8,644 nucleotides of DNA from NCBI GenBank assembly GCA_966128725.1, contig CBHYLN010000186.1:1-8644 (forward strand), read 5' to 3'. The notes under the pieces were generated by a model that was not told the DNA's origin, searched no databases, and saw only the letters and a program-made list of their open reading frames with translations. Numbering within the stretch: position 1 is the first letter of the stretch; each line of letters opens with the position of its first letter. Shown here in pieces: positions 4,948 through 8,644 of the stretch. The translations under genes and the position numbers were made by a program. The stretch comes from JAFDZV01 sp966128725. Its GTDB lineage: Bacteria; Bacteroidota; Ignavibacteria; OLB7.

Positions 4948-5490
4948 TCACTGTTTTACGGCCTCGAGCTCGAAGTAAAGGTTCTCGGCCCGGAACACGA
5001 ACGAGAACAATTGTTCCCAGCGCTTGGTGTAACGATTGGCCAACGCCGCAACACCTGTTATGCGCCAGACTTTCGGGAAGAGGATCTGGCGCTTTCGGAA
5101 CCTGAACCGGGCCTGCGAATACAGCACGTTCGGGTTGGCGGCATCGAAGCCATCGAACACAAGCGCACCAAAGAAATGCAGATGCGTGGGATCGTTATAC
5201 GCGTAGTAGCTGCTGTAGTGCGGTGTGCGGATTCGCACAATGCCACCGTGCCGCACAACGCGATACACCTCGTTCAACACGGCCGGCACATCGCGCACGT
5301 GTTCGATCACATCCTGCATGATCACCAGATCGAACGAATCGGCATCACACGGATACGGGACGCTGTCCAGATCGTGCAGGATATCCGCCTGGGAGTTCGG
5401 GCTGATGTCGATGCCGATAACCTCCCGTGCCGTTGCGGCCTCGGGAAAGTCCAGCTTCGCGTGTCCGCACCCCAGGTTCAGAACTCTCAT
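4948..5490 (-). CDS. Class I SAM-dependent methyltransferase (Methyltransf_11/25-like)
   Basis: A small Rossmann-fold methyltransferase of 180 residues. Motif I is 'LNLGCGHAKLDFP' at 4-16, with the acidic end of strand 2 in 'EVIGIDIS' (Asp28). 'YPCDADSFDLVIMQDVIEHV' (46-65) holds motif II/post-I features of the Methyltransf_11 type, and 'EVYRVVRHGGIVRIRTPH' (74-91) is the usual motif III region. The C-terminal part is rich in aromatic and basic residues ('FRFRKRQ', 'RYTKRW') and may bind the substrate or contact the membrane. The frame opens as far as 5628, but the extra 46 residues are Gly/Ala/Arg-rich and not family-like, so I start at ATG 5490, where Met1 is followed directly by motif I (GTG at 5493 is equally possible). 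Substrate unknown; related proteins often sit near glycan genes. It lies between metK and ahcY. Confidence 0.88.
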   Translation of the reverse strand: MRVLNLGCGHAKLDFPEAATAREVIGIDISPNSQADILHDLDSVPYPCDADSFDLVIMQDVIEHVRDVPAVLNEVYRVVRHGGIVRIRTPHYSSYYAYNDPTHLHFFGALVFDGFDAANPNVLYSQARFRFRKRQILFPKVWRITGVAALANRYTKRWEQLFSFVFRAENLYFELEAVKQ

Positions 5491-5670
5491 CACATGCGTT
5501 GGCTTTCCAGATCCCGACGCGTACTGTTCGCATTTGCAGAACAGCAACCCACGACCATCGGTTCCTTGCAACCGCCTCGCACCGCGCCACATCGGGGCTG
5601 GCCCAACGGGCGCGGCGGAAGCGAACATCTAGGCATCACGGCAACACACCGCTGTTGATGCGCCGGGCTC

Positions 5671-5691
5671 ACGGGCCGTTCAGCGGTCCGT
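5671..5691 (-). terminator. Weak hairpin just after metK
   Basis: ACGGGCCG and CGGTCCGT (5671-5678 and 5684-5691) form an 8-bp stem with one mismatch and a 5-base loop. There is no T-run, so it is at best a pause or mRNA 3'-end structure. The 200-base gap from here to the methyltransferase start at 5490 shows no other clear signal. Confidence 0.25.
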
Positions 5692-6848
5692 TAGCGCGCC
5701 GCGCGCTGCAGCTTCTTCACCAGGTCCAGGTTCTCCCAGCTGAAACCATCACCGCTGCGGCCAAAGTGTCCGTAGGCGGCGGTCTGCTGATACACCGGAC
5801 GGCGCAGCTTCAGGCGAGCGATGATGCCCTTCGGGGTCATATCGATCTCCTTCAACAGCATCGCGGCCAACTCCTTGTCCGGCGCAACGCCGGTGCCATG
5901 GGTATCCACACGGAGCGACACCGGCTCGGCCACGCCGATGGCGTAGGCAACCTGGATCGTGCACTCGCGCGCAAGGCCAGCGGCAACCACGTTCTTGGCA
6001 AGGTGACGCGTTGCATATGCGGCCGAGCGGTCCACCTTGGACGGATCCTTGCCGGAGAACGCGCCGCCGCCATGCGGTGCGCGGCCGCCGTAGGTATCCA
6101 CGATGATCTTGCGCCCGGTAAGGCCGGTATCGCCGTGCGGGCCGCCGATCTCGAAGTTGCCGGTCGGGTTCACCAGAAGGCGGGTCCGCTTGTCAACCAT
6201 CTCCGCCGGAATCTCCTGGGATACCACGTACTCCAGCAGGTCCTTGCGGATACGCTTCTGCATCGCCGCGGAATCCTTGAACGGATCGTGCTGCGTGGAA
6301 ACCACGATGGTATCAACGCGCACCGGGCGCCCATCCTCGCCGTACTCCACGGTGACCTGGCTCTTCGAGTCGGGCCGCAGGTACTTCATCGGCGAATCCT
6401 TCATCTTGCGCACCTCGGCCAGGCGCGCCATCAACCGGTGCGCGTACATCAGCGGCATCGGCATCAGCTCCGGCGTTTCGTCGCTGGCGTAACCGAACAT
6501 CATGCCCTGATCGCCAGCACCACCGGTATCCACGCCCATCGCGATATCGGGCGACTGCGAGTGTACCGCGTTGAGCACGCCGCAGGAATCCGCATCGAAA
6601 CGAAGCTCGGGGCGGGTATATCCAATCTGGCGGATCGTCTCGCGGGCAACCTCGGCGAAGTCCACGTAGGTCTTCGTCGTGATCTCACCGCCGATAACCA
6701 CCAGGCCGGTTGTCACGAACGTTTCGCACGCAACACGAGCGTTCGGGTCCTTTGCGAGAATCGAATCCAGAATGGCGTCGGAAATTTGGTCCGACACTTT
6801 ATCGGGATGTCCTTCGGAAACGGATTCGGATGTAAAGAGATACGACAT
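5691..6848 (-). CDS. metK: S-adenosylmethionine synthetase (methionine adenosyltransferase)
   Basis: A cytoplasmic enzyme that makes S-adenosylmethionine from methionine and ATP, the methyl donor used by the neighbouring methyltransferase. At 385 residues it has the family's normal full length. The N-terminal signature GHPDKVSDQISD lies at 13-24, the hexapeptide GAGDQG with its extension 'MMFGY' at 110-120, and the glycine-rich phosphate loop GGGAFSGKD at 260-268, followed by KVDRSAAY. The start 'MSYLFTSESVSEGHPDK' is the form common in Bacteroidota/Chlorobiota. The ATG at 6848 has no clear Shine-Dalgarno sequence, as is usual in that group. The 88-base gap before it, after the nucleotidyltransferase stop, shows no riboswitch or promoter that I can recognise, so it may be read from the upstream gene. 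Confidence 0.98.
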   Translation of the reverse strand: MSYLFTSESVSEGHPDKVSDQISDAILDSILAKDPNARVACETFVTTGLVVIGGEITTKTYVDFAEVARETIRQIGYTRPELRFDADSCGVLNAVHSQSPDIAMGVDTGGAGDQGMMFGYASDETPELMPMPLMYAHRLMARLAEVRKMKDSPMKYLRPDSKSQVTVEYGEDGRPVRVDTIVVSTQHDPFKDSAAMQKRIRKDLLEYVVSQEIPAEMVDKRTRLLVNPTGNFEIGGPHGDTGLTGRKIIVDTYGGRAPHGGGAFSGKDPSKVDRSAAYATRHLAKNVVAAGLARECTIQVAYAIGVAEPVSLRVDTHGTGVAPDKELAAMLLKEIDMTPKGIIARLKLRRPVYQQTAAYGHFGRSGDGFSWENLDLVKKLQRAAR

Positions 6849-6936
6849 GGGAAGAACTCAACGTATGGATTGTTGATGTTGCGTTCGGCATGGCCCATCG
6901 CACCGTGGCAAGGCCCGGCGCCGGCAGGCTCGGCGG

Positions 6937-7914
6937 CTACGCGCCGAGATCCACCTCTGAGCTGGCGCCAACGTTGACTCTGTGAAACGCGCCGCGCACA
7001 ATCGCGGCATTCCCGACAATCGAGCCGGTAAGCATCGCGTGCTCGACCACTGCATCGTCGCCGATGATGGAGTCGGCAACCATGGCGTTGCAGACCACCG
7101 CGCCAGCGGCCACGGTGGCATACGGCCCGATGATTGCATTCGAGATGCGCGCGGTTGGCGCGATGTGCACCGGGGGATTGATTACCACGCCGTCCAGCGG
7201 CTGTGCCTGCGATTCGCGGTCCAGCAGGTGACGGTTGGTTTCCAGCAATGTCTCGGGCTTACCGCAATCGAACCACCCCTCAACCGGGAAGGTGGAGAAC
7301 CGCTCCCCGCGTTCGATCATCATCTGCAACGCGTCGGTAAGCTGGTACTCGCCTCGCGTACGACGATCGTTCTCAACAAGCTCGGCAAGGCACTCGGCCA
7401 GCAGACGCGCGTTCCGGATGAAGTAAAGCCCGACAATCGCCAGATTGGTTGGCGGCACGTCGGGCTTCTCGATCAGGCGCTCGGCAAATCCATCCTTCAG
7501 CTCCACCACCCCAAAGCGGCGGGCGTCCTCAACGGGCTTCACGCCCAGCGCCGAGTATTCCCCGGTGAGCACCGGCCTGAGATCGACCTCGAAGATCGTA
7601 TCCCCAAGGATGATCAGCACCGGTTCGTCGCCCAGGGATTCCTTGGCCAGATAGATGGAATGCCCCAGCCCCTCGCGGATCGGTTGTTCCACGAAGCGGC
7701 ATTCCAGCGAATAGTTATCGCGCACATACTGCTCAACCAGGTCGCCCATGTAGCCGACAATGATCGTTGCCGAGGTCACCCCCTCGCTTTGCAGCTTATC
7801 GAGGATATGACCCAGAATCGGCTTGCCCGCGACGTTGAGCAGAACCTTCGGGAGCGTGTATGTATGCGGACGGAGCCGGGTACCAACCCCGGCAACGGGG
7901 ATAATTGCGTGCAT
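6937..7914 (-). CDS. Sugar-1-phosphate nucleotidyltransferase with left-handed beta-helix tail (RfbA/GlmU-like)
   Basis: A cytoplasmic enzyme that joins a nucleoside triphosphate to a sugar-1-phosphate, making a nucleotide sugar for cell-envelope glycans. The 325-residue protein has a catalytic domain at about 1-235: the GVGTRLRPHTYTLPK loop (9-23) binds the nucleotide, Gly104-Asp105 ('LGDTIFEVD') binds the metal, 'IEKP' (148-151) binds the sugar side, and GWFDCGKPETL (213-223) is the typical closing motif. From about 246 to 318 come hexapeptide repeats ('IAPTARI', 'IIGPYATV', 'IIGDDAVV', 'IVGNAAIV') forming a left-handed beta-helix. Nucleotide and sugar cannot be fixed; dTTP or UTP with glucose-1-phosphate are likeliest. 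It heads the co-directional run towards metK and diverges from nadE. Start is ATG 7914, directly before the conserved first strand. Confidence 0.93.
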   Translation of the reverse strand: MHAIIPVAGVGTRLRPHTYTLPKVLLNVAGKPILGHILDKLQSEGVTSATIIVGYMGDLVEQYVRDNYSLECRFVEQPIREGLGHSIYLAKESLGDEPVLIILGDTIFEVDLRPVLTGEYSALGVKPVEDARRFGVVELKDGFAERLIEKPDVPPTNLAIVGLYFIRNARLLAECLAELVENDRRTRGEYQLTDALQMMIERGERFSTFPVEGWFDCGKPETLLETNRHLLDRESQAQPLDGVVINPPVHIAPTARISNAIIGPYATVAAGAVVCNAMVADSIIGDDAVVEHAMLTGSIVGNAAIVRGAFHRVNVGASSEVDLGA

Positions 7915-8056
7915 CAGCCAGAAGCGGAACGGGCATTAGGAATTGACCGCTCAACTTACGAAAAGGGGGTTGATCGGCAATCCGGACCGTCTAACAGGTT
8001 GTAAGGCGCGCATCCACCGCGCATGTTTCTTCGTCCATGTGAATCAGGCAATGAAT

Positions 8057-8088
8057 GCTGTACCGTTTATGGGATCTTGTTAGGTTTG
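8057..8088 (+). promoter_or_regulatory. Probable Bacteroidota-type promoter for nadE
   Basis: TAGGTTTG (8081-8088) matches the -7 consensus TAnnTTTG exactly. At the right spacing (20 bases) the -33 position holds GCTG, only half matching TTTG. It lies 45-72 bases before the two candidate nadE starts. The rest of the 7915-8132 divergent intergenic region shows no other element I can name; the following TCTCTCTGATT / GCTCTCGCTGATT near-repeat (8089-8122) may be chance. Confidence 0.5.
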
Positions 8089-8159
8089 TTCTCTCTCTGA
8101 TTAGCTTTCGCTCTCGCTGATTCCACCCCTCAATGCGGCACACGCCGTCAACGCACGAT

Positions 8160-8644
8160 ATGGCCAACGATACCCGCAACTTCGGCTCGATCTACACGCA
8201 TGGCATGGTGCGCACAGCCGTATGCATCCCGCACGTGAACGTGGCCGCCGTTGGGTTCAATACACAGCGCACCATCGAGCTGGCAACACGCGCGGCGGGC
8301 ATGGGCGCGGCGGTGGTGCTGTTCCCGGAATTAGGGCTCAGCGCCTACAGCAACGACGACCTGTTTCAGCAGGATGCCCTGCTGGACGCCGTGCTCGACG
8401 GGCTTGCCCAGGTTGTCGCGGCCAGCCGCGGGCTTGCATCGGTTCTGGTTGTCGGCGCACCGCTGCGATCGGAGGGCAAGCTGTTCAATTGCGGGGTCGT
8501 GATCCACAACGGCGCCATCCTGGGTGTTGTGCCCAAGAGTTACCTGCCCAACTACCGCGAGTTCTACGAGAAGCGGCAGTTCGCGGCCGCGCGCGATGCC
8601 ATCGGTACAACAATCCGCGTGCTCGGCGCCGAGGGTCCGTTCGG
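8160..8644 (+). CDS. nadE: Glutamine-dependent NAD+ synthetase, N-terminal glutaminase part (cut by window end)
   Basis: This enzyme makes NAD+ from deamido-NAD+ using ammonia from glutamine, the last step of NAD synthesis. The 161 visible residues form the N-terminal nitrilase-fold glutaminase: 'YTHGMVRTAV' (12-21), 'VVLFPELGLSAYSNDDL' (52-68), 'LVVGAPLRSEGKLFN' (96-110) and 'GVVPKSYLPNYREFYEKRQF' (122-141). Glu57 and Lys126 are the first two members of the Glu-Lys-Cys triad, five residues offset from E52/K121 of the Mycobacterium tuberculosis enzyme, as I recall them. The catalytic Cys and the C-terminal synthetase domain lie beyond the window. An in-frame ATG at 8133 would add nine residues; neither has a clear ribosome site. 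It diverges from the nucleotidyltransferase gene. Confidence 0.95.
   Translation, partial: MANDTRNFGSIYTHGMVRTAVCIPHVNVAAVGFNTQRTIELATRAAGMGAAVVLFPELGLSAYSNDDLFQQDALLDAVLDGLAQVVAASRGLASVLVVGAPLRSEGKLFNCGVVIHNGAILGVVPKSYLPNYREFYEKRQFAAARDAIGTTIRVLGAEGPF

Noticed and set aside
4998..5628. N-terminal extension of the methyltransferase to 5628
   Set aside because: The extra 46 residues are not family-like, and the conserved first strand and motif I start right at the ATG at 5490.
6849..6936. SAM riboswitch upstream of metK
   Set aside because: The 88-base gap was read on the - strand for stem patterns of known SAM riboswitch classes and none could be recognised; a covariance-model scan would settle it.
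5427..6977. 516-residue + strand open frame opposite metK and the methyltransferase
   Set aside because: Composition is His/Arg/Ala-rich with no recognisable domain, and the opposite strand holds metK with all signature motifs.
6982..8004. 340-residue + strand open frame opposite the nucleotidyltransferase
   Set aside because: Shadow of a gene with complete catalytic motifs on the - strand.

Overview
The window is GC-rich bacterial chromosome of mostly ordinary housekeeping content. Several signs point to the Bacteroidota/Chlorobiota (FCB) group, perhaps a high-GC lineage such as Kapaibacteria or a relative; the exact phylum is inference. The signs are: a textbook Bacteroidota-type promoter (TTTG-N20-TATATTTG) in front of the tRNA cluster; a C-terminal beta-sandwich fragment resembling type IX secretion sorting/FlgD-like domains; tRNA genes without an encoded CCA; and several genes with no clear Shine-Dalgarno sequence.

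Left part (1-1525): a small carboxymuconolactone decarboxylase-family gene on the + strand, a strong palindrome, then a gene-poor stretch of about 1.1 kb. That stretch holds the remains of a secreted-protein C-terminus (- strand), a TTTGCG-rich dispersed repeat, three tandem 65-66 bp units that each carry two dyads, and an 86-bp direct repeat. The repeat is a duplicated copy of the tRNA-Ser 3' end together with its terminator-like hairpin.

Centre (1526-3028, - strand): tRNA-Ser(GCU), tRNA-Met(CAU) and tRNA-Val(UAC), transcribed in the order Val-Met-Ser from one promoter that starts right at the stop codon of an upstream cation diffusion facilitator gene. A lone two-helix small membrane protein gene on + follows (3223-3420), closed by a perfect 15-bp terminator stem.

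Right part (3565-7914, - strand): a co-directional run, in transcription order, of a sugar-1-phosphate nucleotidyltransferase with hexapeptide repeats, metK (SAM synthetase), a small class I SAM-dependent methyltransferase, and ahcY (S-adenosylhomocysteinase). The last three cover making SAM, using it, and clearing the product SAH. At the right edge, divergent on +, is the start of a glutamine-dependent NAD+ synthetase (nadE), cut by the window end.

I saw no convincing new defence, mobile or biosynthetic system. The most notable parts are the repeat-rich block beside tRNA-Ser and the possible structured leader of ahcY.
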